Origin: Zeugodacus cucurbitae
Lineage: Eukaryota > Arthropoda > Insecta > Diptera > Tephritidae
Reading direction: 5' to 3'
NCBI RefSeq assembly: GCF_028554725.1
Contig: NC_071669.1
Span: 59,081,001-59,145,000, forward strand
DNA length: 64,000 nt
The number at the start of each line of letters is the position of its first letter. Position 1 is the stretch's first letter. The notes below the pieces were generated by a model that did not search any database, was not told where the DNA came from, and worked only from the letters and a program-made list of their open reading frames with translations. Shown here in pieces: positions 36,651-48,649 of this stretch. The translations under genes were made by a program, and so were the position numbers.

Positions 36651-37085
36651 AGATGGGTTCAGAGGCTAAAGGCAAAGGTATTTTTTAAATATTTTTTTAT
36701 ATATACAATCCTATATTTTATTTAAATTCATCTCCCATGACGTGTCCAAAAAAATGGTCTAACAGTGGACATCATAACTCATGATTGGTTCATCTAAAAA
36801 TAATAAACCAAAAATATTTCGATAATAAATGGATAAATCTAGTTAATGAACGAACGAAAAAAGAAAATATTGAAATTTGAATGTTCGCCAGAGTTTTAAC
36901 TAAAAAAATCACTTTTCGGCATATATTGGCTCGAAAAAAAATAGTTACAATAACAATATAAAAAGATTCTTCGTTTATTAACTAGATAATGTTATTCCAA
37001 AGATGTGTGCAAAATTTGAATCGCTTTATAACTTTTTGAGATATCGTGTCCACCGACTTGAAGAATTGAGTTCTGAGATAAATAC
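36651..37085 (+). mobile_element. TTAA-bounded miniature element, family B copy 3 (truncated)
   Basis: Begins TTAAGGAGTTAGATGGGTTC and follows copy 1 (17133) through TGGTTCATCTAAAA, GATAAATCTAGTTAATGAA, TATTCCAAAGATGTGTGC and GACTTG, then breaks off where copy 1 continues. Confidence 0.75.
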
Positions 37086-37652
37086 GATAATGTTCATCAT
37101 CATCAGCATAGGTCTATACACAGTCTTTGGAAACCTATCGGCAACGGCGCCGTATAGCACGTTGACTCCACCCTGGTACTTTATTTGATTAACCCGGTAC
37201 TGCCCAGAACTTTTACGTTTCAGATTTTTCTGAAATGAAATAAACCTGAGAATGAAAATTAAGCCTGATTAATTATATTCAATATATAACTTTTCCGGAA
37301 AATGCGATTATAGTGTAATTTTCAAGTTATTTATGAAAATATAGGGATAAATTTTGCGTTACCACAGGTAATCGTGTCATGCCGAGTCTTTACCAAGACC
37401 TGATAAAATTTTATGTTTTAACCCATAATAAATCCAAAAATTTTACGTATTATGTTATAGGGTCTTGGATAATAACGTTGAATCCGATATTATAGCAATA
37501 AAATTCTGCTGTTCTCATCTGCTTTGAAATTCTTCGATCACTTCTTAAACTAAGTCGAGGGTGAGTTATACCAAATGTGGTTGCATGTTTTTTTATTTTA
37601 TAATTTGTAAATAATATAAAATATTTTTAAGAGGATTTCTGAATATGTACTA
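37086..37652. other. No gene seen
   Basis: Unremarkable AT-rich sequence; small ORFs only. Confidence 0.4.
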
Positions 37653-37837
37653 TTAAAGGTCTGCCTGAGCATTCGCACCTGCTCGACGCTCGGCCACTAA
37701 AACTGCTCTAGCTTCGAAAATATGTCGAATTGTCCTCTGGAATTTTAAAGACATATTCTTGGATAGTTTTGGAAGATATTTAAAACAAAACTAAAAAATC
37801 GATTTTTTGAAGCCTGTAAAGCAGACTACTGCCTTAA
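37653..37837 (-). mobile_element. Family E copy 2 (truncated, inverted)
   Basis: Contains CCTGAGCATTCGCACCTGCT, GCTCGGCCACTAAAACTGCT and the terminal AAGCAGACTACTGCCTTAA; equals the first ~170 bp of the copy at 23649, inverted. The rest is missing. Confidence 0.8.
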
Positions 37838-39658
37838 TAGTGCAAAAACGTGAACTTTCGTTTTTTGAAAAAAAAAATATTCCTTGGTCTATATTAATGT
37901 TGACGCCTTTAAAGATTTTTGGATTTTTTTGGCCTTTGGGTTCAGCGATTTCTCGTATGCTTGTGTTTGGTCAAGAATTCACAAATAATCAACAAAGTGT
38001 GAACTTTAAACAAACGAAAATCGAGAAGCTCGAAAAACAGATCTAACCTTAGCGGCTGCTATAAACAAATTAAGCAATAAAAACAGTCTGAAATTTAAAC
38101 ATAATTCAAAATAAAAAAACTGACTCTAGTAAACCCCATAAAAATAGAACTATACATCATAAAAATATATTCCTTTAAATTGCACTGAAAAATCACAAAA
38201 AAAAAGTAAAAATGTATCATTTTCATTCAGAGCCACTGTGTATGAATACCAACACACATCCATATCACACAGCACGTGTATCGCTTCGCTGCATTGCCAT
38301 TTCATGCTCAAAGATAAGGCTGAATGGAGTACAGCACTCTTAAAAAAAAAATAAAAATAGTAATAATAATAAAATAAAAAACCAGTTGGTGCAATTAATT
38401 CAGGCATTTCAATATTTGCGCGCGAATTGGCGCTTTCATGTCTGGCATGTGCTGCAACAACAACAAAAACAACAGCGGCAATAGCAATAAAAAATAAAAA
38501 CAAATGAAATAGAAAAAAGCATTTGAAATCGAATAATGACTGCTAAAAAATATATGAGCTGTATTAATTACATTTTTTTTCAATTGACAATTTTGTGGAT
38601 GAACAGGTGTGTTAATTTGTGTGTTGGTATGTGTTAGCAAGTTTGTGTGTGTGTGTGTGTGCTAAATAATTTTATTAAGCGTGCATTTAGAATCAATGAG
38701 AATGCAATGAATTGTCACTAAATGTGATAATTTGGGAACACAGACAAAAAAATAAATTTAAGCTGGACACATTTGTTCGTAGATGAAATAATAATTTTTA
38801 TTTTGACTAACGGTCCGTCTCAATTTCAATGCTGTGCTTTTTATAGACTAAAACAGGTTTTAAAAATTACTGTCACTTAGATACATGTTATTTTTAGCAT
38901 TTTTGAAGCTACTAACGGTAAACAGTTTTTTTATTAAATCTTAAAATAAAAAAAAACCTAACTCAATCTCTTTTGAAAGTAAATCAAATTGCGTCATTTG
39001 AATTATTTGTTTATTGAAAAGTAAAACTAGTTACTAATTAAAGTTGTTCTAGAAAAACATAATACAGAACAATTTAATGATGTCAGCTATTATAAATTAT
39101 TGCTTAAAATGTATTTTATGAATAAAAAACAAATACTTGCTATATACTATACTCTTTCATTCTTAAATAACTGCTATTTGTTATTTTTAGTCTAAACGTG
39201 CGTTGAAAAATTGAAAAAAAAATATTTTTTATTCCACCGCTGTGGGCGTTTGAATCAGTCACATGTAAATAACTTTTTTACATTTTTAATACTAAAAATA
39301 AAATTTTTTAAATGCTAAAATGCAGCGAAAAATAAATACTATTATTGAGAGTATTATCTATATTCCATATGTGTATTTAAAATAGTATTTTAGAACTCAT
39401 GGTATTGGTTTAAAAATGGAAAATTCAAATAAACGCCTTTGCAAAAAAAATATAGCAAGTTTAATATTGCCATATGAGGTTTTAACTAATTTGGTTAGCC
39501 AACATTTATTTAGCAGAACTTATTGGTCACACTTTTCTACGAATTTTGGTTAATTGGGTATTTATAAGGAAGTTAAACGTTTTTTAAAATCGACTAAGTA
39601 GTGTTATTTGAAAGCATTAAATAAAAGCTTAATAGAGATATAAAGAAGTGGACAAATA
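37838..39658. other. AT-rich stretch without a gene
   Basis: A TG tract lies at 38641-38661. The 117-codon minus ORF at 38150-38503 is dominated by Phe/Tyr-rich simple sequence and is rejected as a gene. Confidence 0.4.
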
Positions 39659-40233
39659 CAGTGAAACTTCCATAATTTGAACTTCTATAACTCGAAGATC
39701 TCCATAACTAGAACACATGAAATGGCGTAAATAGCGTTTAGAAACCAAATTTCAAACAAATTTCCTTCCCTAACTCGAAGTTCTTCATAACTCGAACTCT
39801 TGAAGTGGCAATAGAAGGCAGCTTTCATACAAATTTCCTTCTATAAATCGAACTTTTCGGCAAGGGCATAATACAAAATTTAAAATTGTATTATCAAGGC
39901 AGAATTTTAAAAGAGCCGCTCTATAGCGTAAGGAGGCGAACAAAAAATATGATATTACACTTATGTATTGCATAATTCATATAACACAAGGCATGGGATA
40001 CAGACGTCAAGAGCCAAACAATAGCAGAGTGCAACAAACAAAATTACAGAAAGCATCTTTTATCGTATGTCCATACTTTTGTGTGAAGTAAATAAATAAA
40101 ACAGTGCATAAATCTATATTTTACAGATTTTTGAAAATTTATATGTTTTAATGAAAATTCTATAACTCGAAGTTTCTCTAACTCGAAGTTTTTTTTGTGG
40201 ATTATGGTGATTCGAGTTAGAGAAGTCCCACTG
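39659..40233. mobile_element. pogo/Tigger-like non-autonomous element, copy 1 (575 bp)
   Basis: Left edge CAGTGAAACTTCCATAAT, right edge TCGAGTTAGAGAAGTCCCACTG (shown in part), flanked by TA on both sides. Sub-terminal ATAACTCGAA words repeat inwards from each end. CAGTGxAACxTCxxTAACTCGAA-type ends and a TA target are characteristic of pogo-superfamily DNA elements. No transposase is present. Confidence 0.75.
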
Positions 40234-41327
40234 TATATACATAAACACTTAAAAAAATGACTTTGAATGTATCTGTCTAAATTTTCTTTATTAAAGATGA
40301 GTTTTTGCTTCTCCCACATAATAATCTTTGCAAATGAAATTCGGACTTTAATAACAGCATAAAATCAAAATTAAGAAACCATATATGTATATAGCGATTT
40401 CTATAATTTTTTTACGAATATTGTGATTATCGCAATGGAATTGAAGCTCCTAAAAAATTAAAAGAGAAGAGGCACAGAGATTTCAGAAACGGTTTTAACT
40501 AAGAATCAACTAAGATCCAACTGATCTAGAACTTTATGAAATCCTAAAAACGTGGAGTTTTTGGAACAGTCTGTTCGTAAAAGACGCCCAGAATAGCTAT
40601 ACTATGATTACTTCACAAATATTTGTATCAATATCCATATACTATTTAAATGGTACAGGAATTACAACCTCAAAGTCAGTCTCTAAGACTCCGGTTTTCA
40701 AACGAAAATTTGTTATAAATTATAGGCAGAAGTCCGTAGTTGGAAAAATTGAGATATAAAGTGGGTCGAAATATTATCCGGATTGATATTATGATATATT
40801 TTAAAGTATTAAGTCTTTGAAGATTTATCTATTAACAATAGCTGTTGCTTTAGAAAAAGTTTGCTGTAGTTGAGTGTTTGGAAGAATCCGTATTTGTCCG
40901 AAATAGGCATAAATGTATCTTTTGTCCTCACAAATGTTGTCGTTAGTGAGAAAAATAGGTGTAAAATATTAACCTATTGATGAACTTAGATGAAGTCGAA
41001 AACCAGAAATATTGGCTAAGGTATAATAACTGACTAAAAATTATTAAAGTTTAAATAAAAGAAATCTCTTATTATTATCGAATACGAAGAAGTAAGTGCA
41101 AGACAATATTTTGAAAAAATTAACATCAATTAAAATAATATGAGAAGCTTATATAGGACTTCCGATTATTGTTTGACAAAATGTCAAATACCACAATCCA
41201 AAGTCCAGTTTAATTACTTTAATCCCTACTTCCTACATATATAAATATTATTTTGAAACCATATCACAAGTAGAAATCATTTAAATTAACTTGCCGAGGC
41301 CTTTAACAGTCAATACTATAGTTTTTA
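40234..41327. other. No gene seen
   Basis: AT-rich flank between the pogo-like element and the mariner relic. Confidence 0.4.
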
Positions 41328-41900
41328 CAGTGGCCAAGCCGGGATTGACGGCTAGGAAGGTTTTGCTGAGTGTTTGGTTCAATTGGACGGATCATTCACA
41401 ATGAGCTTCTCCCATATGGCCAAACGGTTAATTCTACCATCTACTGCGAACAACTGGAGCGCTTGAAGCAAACGATCGACCAGAGGCGTCCAGAATTGGC
41501 CAACAGGAAGGGTATAGTGTTCCACCAGGACAACGGCAGATCACACTCTTCGTTGATGACTCATCAGAAGCTAAGGGAGCTCGGATGGGAGGTTTTATCG
41601 CATCCACCATATAGCCCCGACATAGCGCCAAGTGATTACCACCTGTTCCTGTCCATGGCGAACGCCCTTGGTGGTGTAAAGTTGAAATCAAAAGAGACTT
41701 GTGAAAACTGGCTGTCCGAGTTCTTCGCAAATAAGGAATTGGGGCTTCTACGAGGGATGTATTATGAAGTTGCCGTGTAGATGTGTAGATGGAAACAGAT
41801 TATGTAAAGCATTGAATAAAGAGCAAAAAAGCGGTAGGGAGTTATTTGCCAGCTTAATATTTCGTAAGTATTCTCACTTAAATATTCAAGCTTTAAGCCT
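41328..41900 (+). pseudogene. mariner transposase relic (C-terminal half, frameshifted)
   Basis: Translation gives AKPGLTARKVLLSVW in one frame (from about 41335), then IIHNELLPYGQTVNSTIYC, RPELANRKGIVFHQDNGRSH, ELGWEVLSHPPYSPDIAPSD and YHLF in the main frame, then GFYEGCIMKLPCRCVDGN in a third. The last two catalytic aspartates (FHQD and APSD) are 34 residues apart, the DD34D spacing of mariner proper. Two frameshifts (near 41385 and 41745) and loss of the N-terminal half with the DNA-binding domain and first Asp make it non-functional. No TIRs were found at its edges. Confidence 0.9.
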
Positions 41901-43377
41901 TGACCAACTTTAAAGTGTTTTAAGGAAACTAAAAAGCATCAATAGAAAAGCCGTTTGTGGCATTGTTTATCTTTATGGCCACTCACGCTCCCCAATAGAA
42001 AAGTGATTGGCTTAAAACCTGGCCATCACACCACCACTCAATACACTTTCAAATAGTTAAAAGCAAAATATAGAATTCTCATACCACTCTTTATTCCTAT
42101 AACTACTATATACATATATACCATATAGTCTCATATGTGGGGCATCTATAACATTTCAGGCATTTCAGTCACGACTGACCACTCGAAGCGCCATACACTT
42201 TCCGCTGTCAATTCGCAACAACAATAGCAATAACAAACACTTGTGTTCGCCGTTCGCATATGAAAGTATGTCCTTTTGTTGTGCACAGTACCATGTGGCA
42301 TGTGGCAAGTGGCAACTGACAGTGAGTATCATCTTTCATTCCAGCGGTGCTGAGCGTTGCATGTTTTTCGAAATACTCGAGGATGACTCGTCTTTGTGTA
42401 TGACAACACTCTGGCCAGGACAGGGCTTCTTCTGCAGCAGCAGGCTTTGAAATGCTTGCCACTGGCAGACACAACGACTAAATGGAAATTGAAAAGTCAT
42501 CGATATGCCAGTCAAACTTGTTGTTTTGTCTTGTATTTTTATTTGTTATTGTCATGGCTATCTCCCATATTCCGTATTCCGTATTTCGTTTGTGATTTTG
42601 TTTTTGTTTAATAGCGGTATACTTGGCGTTTTTGCACTTGTTTTATTTTTAGTGTTCGGTGTTCGGTGTTTGATATGTTTAAGTGGCGCCATGTGGCAAT
42701 AATACAAACAACAACAACCTTATGTGGTATGAAAAGTTTAGTGCAAAAGTATCGATATCAGGTCACGTAGTGCGTGTCATGCCTTCATTTAGTTTCTTCT
42801 GCTGCTAAAAATATTGACTTTGATTTCGAAAAAAAACTATATTAAATACTCTATTAGTTCGTAGGATATTATGTAGTTGGTCGAGAAAGTACGCATTTTG
42901 GGCACGGTAACTTACACGGTTTGCTTATGCGAAGAAAATCTTTTTTATGGCTTCTGGTATCTAAAAAGCTCAGATTATCAATTTCGTTAAAAAAGATTGT
43001 GTTTGGTTTTATCGCGTTTCAGTCGAAAAGCGTTTAGATATGTATTTTTCCATGTTCTTTGCACCTTAGCGTACCCTTGCGGTGGTTTTCGGAAACATTT
43101 ATATTGAAAATTTATAATATTAGCTCGAGTCCTCTTCCATAATAATATAAGATCCTTAATAAATTTTGGGAAATCTGATATTTTACAATTTGAGACTAAC
43201 ATCCAGACTTTGATATTATATTCTTCAAACATATAATTTGCTTAGTTCTCACTTTTTAGCGAAATCTTTGTTGCCGTGTAACAGTCCCTGTTTTAAAGTG
43301 TTTTAACTCGCTATGAGCTGATATGCTACAACATTTCAATGATCTAAAGTTCATAAAGGTTAATGAAAAACTAATTT
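41901..43377. other. No supported gene
   Basis: ORFs of 65-88 codons overlap on both strands at 42208-42702 and 42987-43456. None shows a domain, and codon use looks random. This region may contain older repeat sequence I do not recognise. Confidence 0.4.
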
Positions 43378-44020
43378 TCAACGATTTTAAAGCTGCCTTC
43401 GATAGCACGAAAAGAAGCTGCCTATGCCGCAAAGTCTGAATTTGGTATCTCCGCAAAACTAATACGCCTGTGTAAGTTGACGTTGAGCAACACCAAAAGC
43501 TCCGTCAGGATCGGGAAGGACCTCTCCGAGCCCTTTGATACCAAACGAGGCTTCAGACAGGGTGACTCACTATCGTGCGACTTCTTCAATCTATTGCTGG
43601 AAAAAATAATACGACCGGCAGAGCTAAATAGAGAAGGTACATTCTTCTATAAGAGTGCACAGCTGCTGGCATTGATATCATCGGAAGCAACAACCGCGCC
43701 GTTTGTTCTGCGTTTTCCAGACTGGATAAGGAAGCGGAGGTGAATGAGAACAATTCGAACTATCTCCTGTCATCAAACAAACAGTCAACGCACTCGCGTC
43801 TTGGCTCCCACTTCACTGTTGACAGTCATAACTTTGGAGTCGTAGATAGTTTCGTTTACTTGGGAACCAGCGCTAACAACACCAACAATGTCGTCTTCGA
43901 AATCCAACGCAGAATCATTCTTCCCAACAGGTTCCACTTAAACCGGTTCCTACGCCAAATTTATATATATCTTCTTCAGGAAGTGGGCCTTGCTTTGCAG
44001 TATCACTTACCGGAATAGTG
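43378..44020 (+). pseudogene. Non-LTR retrotransposon reverse transcriptase fragment
   Basis: Begins around DFKAAFDS (43381), continues as EFGISAKLIRLCKLTLSNTK in another frame, then SVRIGKDLSEPFDTKRGFRQ, GDSLSCDFFNLLLEKIIRPA, a frameshift, IDIIGSNNRAVCSAFSRLDK (43671) and FGVVDSFVYLGTSANNTNN, EIQRRIILPNRFH. These are reverse transcriptase blocks in the correct order (RTE-like or a related clade). The YADD catalytic motif expected between QLLA and IDIIG is gone at a small frameshifting deletion (about 43670). It is dead. Confidence 0.85.
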
Positions 44021-45055
44021 TTTATAGATAAATCAGTAAACTCTACAAGGATTTATAGTCTGTTGAATCTCTTACATTTGAGGTTATATTTGCAGACTTC
44101 AACTTTAAGAAAAATGGCTATAGAGAGAGAGAGAGAGAGAGAGACATTTTCGTATATCAGAAACTCCACTTATGGCCTTTAACACAGATGCGCACTCAAA
44201 TAGAGAACAAATACAGGAATTGATAATTTAAGACTCAATTGCCGCATAAATATTTGTTTTTTGGTTACTTTTCAAATAATTTCATATTTTTCCCCCTTTA
44301 TTTCACTATGGTCTTAGCCTTAAGTATAAAAATTAAATAGAAAGTTAATTTATAAGGTCAGTCATGATTATGCTTAAATATTTTTAATTTTATTTTATAT
44401 TTTGTACCGCAGCACATAAAAAAATTAAATAAAAGCTGAAAAGCATTTCCACTTTTTCTATAAAAATAAAAAGTACAAGTGTTGTTAAAAATAATATTTT
44501 TTTACATTTCACCTTTAAAGCAATTTTTACATGATATTCAAAACATCATTAACTTTTCTTCTGAGAATTATAAAATTTGTACAAATTTGATGTTGCTTCT
44601 AATAATTATGTAGATACTTAAAAAGACGTTAAAACTTTATGATGTCATAACTTTACACTAATCATGGTCAATTACAACTCGTGTACGACAACAGCAACAT
44701 AATGAGCCAACAAGCCACTCGCGTAGATTTGTCGAAGTATAGACATAAAAAAATATGTAATGAAATGAGCGTCTTTTACGAATATATTTTATACATTTTG
44801 CGTATTCGCTTAAACGAGAGGGTGTGTCGAACCGGACGATTGGCTTCTGGTAATTATTAATATTTCCGCATTGTTGTTAGGTGATGATTGTGTGATTTGG
44901 AAAACATAAATGTTGACACTGTTAAATGGTGTAAGTTTACGTATTTAGCATATTAATTTAAATGTGATATAATTTTATATAGTATGTATATATGTCTGTA
45001 AATGTGGTATCAAACTGAAATATAGTTTTTGAGTATCGAAATTATATTTAAATAA
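44021..45055. other. Gene-less stretch with a GA microsatellite
   Basis: Contains (GA)n at 44122-44144; otherwise AT-rich with no supported features. Confidence 0.45.
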
Positions 45056-46030
45056 ATAATGGGGTATCGAAAAATTCGAAATATCTGAACTTTTCATTGA
45101 CTTTTTTTTTTGCAAAAAGTTTAAATTGAGTAATAACAAATTAATTATTATAAATTTCAGAATCCCGAATTCAATTCAGTAACTTTGATGTCCCGTGGTG
45201 ATTCGGGACCCCGAAATAAATTAAATACAGTGGAACTTCTCTAACTCGAATCGCCATTATCAGCAAAAAAACTTCGAGTTAGAGGGATTTCTATTGCCAA
45301 TTCAAGAGTTCGAGTTATGGAGAACTTCGACTTAAGGAAGTTTGAGTTATGGACGGAAATTTGTATGATTTGATTTCTAAACGCTATTGCCAAATCAAAA
45401 GGTCGAACTATCGAGATCTCCGAGTTATAGAAGTTCGAATTATGGAAGTTTGTAATTTCGAAGTTCCATGATGTGAATTTAAAAACATTTTCTTGAATCT
45501 CCAAATTGATTGACGGGATCTCGAAAAATTATAAATACACATAGTCAAGTAAATTACTTGCTAATTTATATTAAAATTATCTGGAATAATCATCAAAATG
45601 TAAATATATATATGAAAATGGGAAACTCTAAAAATAAACTTTTATAAATTCCGAGACCTTGAAATTCGAAATGTTTTTGAAAATCAAAATGTAAAAATAT
45701 TGCAGTTTAAAATTGAAAGATAAAAAAAAACATATTATAAATTCCAATTCTTCAAATTGAATTTACATATTACGGGATCCCGAAAAATTATATATTTTTA
45801 TAATTTCAGTCAATTATTTGAACATTTTGATTTATATAATTTGAAATTTAAATCAAATCAAATTGTTAAAAATCTATTCGAAATTAGGCACCATAAAAAT
45901 TATTTTTCAAAAATTTCGGGATCCCGAAATACAGATTTTTTTGTTTGAAAATCAAAATAAATTAAAGAAATATTTATCTATTTGAGGACTGTAAAAGTAA
46001 ATTTCTGTAAATTTCTGGATTCCGAAAAAC
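45056..46030. repeat. Degenerate repeat array built around CGGGATCCCGAAA
   Basis: The motif occurs as TATCGAAAAATTCGAAA (45065), CGGGACCCCGAAATAA (45204), CGGGATCTCGAAAAATTATA (about 45513), CGAGACCTTGAAATTCGAAA (about 45651), CGGGATCCCGAAAAATTATA (45773), TCGGGATCCCGAAATACAG (about 45917) and GGATTCCGAAAAACT (about 46018). From 45513 the spacing is about 100-150 bp. CGGGATCCCG is a perfect palindrome. A pogo-like fragment interrupts the array at 45228-45452. Confidence 0.6.
45228..45452. mobile_element. pogo/Tigger-like element, copy 2 (right end lost)
   Basis: Starts CAGTGGAACTTCTCTAACTC after TA. Contains several CGAGTTATxGA words and ends near GAATTATGGAAG, where an inverted CACTG end would be expected but is missing. 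Related to the copies at 39659 and 51770. Confidence 0.7.
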
Positions 46031-48105
46031 TTTGCATAGAAACTTGAACATGATTGAAACCTCCTTTAGTCATGTATTCATTCGCTACCGGTTATATTAT
46101 CAGGTATTCTTTCTAAATACATATAAATATGAATTTGTGTGTAGACATGATTGTCATTTTAGGCCTCATAACTACATATCATCCATTATTTCATAATCTG
46201 CAGTCATAATTATACCCATTTCATATGTTCAACCAGCGGAAAAATTACAAAAAAATGCGTAAAACTTATTGTCGGTGAATATTTGTAAATGTGTACTTAC
46301 ATACTGTATGTATGTATGTAAGCATTTGCCGTGTACTAAAGCACTTGTAAGCAGTTACAGTTGTAGAGATGAAAATCTATTTTTGTTTTATGTAAGAGAA
46401 ACAAAGAAAGGCCAATGTCAAACAAAGTTTCACAAATAAAAAATACGAAAAACAACAAACAACTTAAAACACACGAGAGAGCATTAGCACTCACAACAAA
46501 ATGTGTGTCTACGACACATAACACTGACCATGAACAATGACTTTGCGCTTGAGCAGTGCTACATTGCACTGCGTAGCTTCCGATGAGGCATACACCAGCT
46601 GCTGCGACTATTAGATATGTTGCAAGTAAGTACCATAAGCAGCATGGATTTTTGGGTGACAGACAACAGCAAACATATGCAGCTACTCATTATTCTTTTC
46701 ACACAAAAATTTGTCGGTCAGATGCTACGCCGAAGAATGTACCGAATAAGTACATGTAAGTCTATATATATGTAACTATATTTGTATATAGATGTAAGTA
46801 AGGTCATTTGAAAGCAGCTGTTTTTTCAAGGGGAAGCTTAAGCGGGCACGCACCGTTTTTGTGGCCTCCCCTACCCTCACCAGTGAAGTCCAACAGTGGA
46901 CGTGACCGACAAATCCACAGCGCAGCGTCTTTGGCAACTTAGGTGGTATTAATGCCTTACTTTAAGCTGTCATCGTCTCAGCGTGGGGCTAACAGTCTTG
47001 CTTGTAAGAGTGTGCTCTTACAGCTTTTCGCTGCTGTGGCGCTCAATTTGCGTGCGGTTGTGGCACTTGGATGATTTGTTGTTGTTGTTGCTGCTGCGAA
47101 CAAGTTTTCCATAAACGGTCGCTGAATTATTTATGTTTGTTGTTCTTGTTGTTGATGTTGCTGGTCTAGATTTGCGTTTGTTTTGGGCGCCAGTGATGTC
47201 ATGCAGAGCTACAGCACACAAGCACTGAATATGGATATTCTTAGATATATACTACATACATAATTCCATACATACATATACTATATATACATATGTATAT
47301 ATTTATATATATGAAATGGTTATGAAAATGACCAATAATGTTGCTTATGATTAAAAACAAATTAATTTATTTGTAGACAAAAATAATAAGGCAAACAATG
47401 ACAACAAAATATGCCATACCGTTTGTAAGTCCGCACAAGGTCTCTTATTGTGTTAAGCCACTTGGAAGGCTTAGTTTTGTCAAAAACATAAGTCATGGAT
47501 TACCAAAATTAAAAAGTAATTTTTTTGTGTGAGTAAGATTCGGGGAGGTTGTAGGCAGCAAAGTCTGTCAGCTGATGATGATCATGAAACGATTGTGATG
47601 AAAGATCTCCAAAGTAGAGTTAAATTGTGTAAAGTTGAAGTTGAAATTAATATCAGAGATATATTATTCTCAATTTCTTTTTCTCTTTCTATACATAAAT
47701 TAGGCCATTGGTTTATGAAGTCATAAATTATGATTGTCATTAATAAATGTGGGCCAGAAGTAATAATGCAATAATTATATAATTTGTATGTAGGCATGCA
47801 AAAACTTAAAAAGCATTCATCTAAGATAATCAAGCACCATCTCAAGTGTTAGGCTTTCAAATAGGGTATCTAAATTATCAGTTCTAGGAAGTGTTGATTA
47901 AGTTCAATGACTGAGACTTGTTGTCTGGATTATTTTGTTTTAACACAGTTGTAACTGCAGATGTAGTCTCTTATCATAAAGCACTAAACAAAGGAAACTA
48001 TGATAACAAGAAAAGAAAAACAAGAGACCTTCTGCAAAATATGGAATAGTGTTAAAGACATCAGACACAGACACCACAGTTAGACAAAGCGCATAAAGCC
48101 TATTT
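46031..48105. other. No supported gene
   Basis: AT-rich, with TACA simple sequence near 47260-47310 and a somewhat GC-richer patch at 46830-47220. The minus ORF at 47018-47221 is Asn/Thr/Ser low-complexity and not convincing. Confidence 0.4.
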
Positions 48106-48649
48106 TTAAGGGGTTAGGGGTAGTTAGGATTTTCAAAAAATAAATTTTTTGTTTTTTTTGCATTTTCGTTAAGTGTTAAGTGTTTGAAGTTGATCCGATG
48201 ATTACTTTTCGAATTATTCGACAAATAACAAAGAGCACTCCAAAACGCTAGTGGGAAACTCTAAATGCATTTTTCTCAAAACTATGTTTTTTGATCTGGT
48301 GACAATTGTAACTCGAAAACCGCTTAGTAGATTTTAATGAAATTTATACAGCTTTTAGAATACATAATAAACTCAGGCGTAATCGAAGCTGTTTTTTTCA
48401 AAAATTTAGATTTTTTAAGACCAATTAACTGTTGATTTTTTTCCGAAAATCTAGAAAAAATAATTCCCTAGGCCGTCATTTTGTTAATTTTTGGGAAAAA
48501 AAACTTCGATCAGACCCAGGATTATCTATCTATAAAACTAATTTTGTAATGTGTAATAATGCCATATTATTACTTTAAAAAAATAACATGATTTAATAGA
48601 AAATTCTGAATTTCTAATTTTTTCGTGTCTTTGACTACCCCTAACCCCA
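48106..48649 (+). mobile_element. TTAA-bounded miniature element, family A copy 2 (544 bp)
   Basis: Left end TTAAGGGGTTAGGGGTAGTTA; right end TTTGACTACCCCTAACCCCA, the final TTAA having decayed. Same orientation as the 27239 copy but with an internal loss of about 150 bp. Confidence 0.8.

Noticed and set aside
38150..38640. Minus-strand ORFs rich in Phe, Tyr and Leu
   Set aside because: Low-complexity translation of TTA/TTC-rich sequence.
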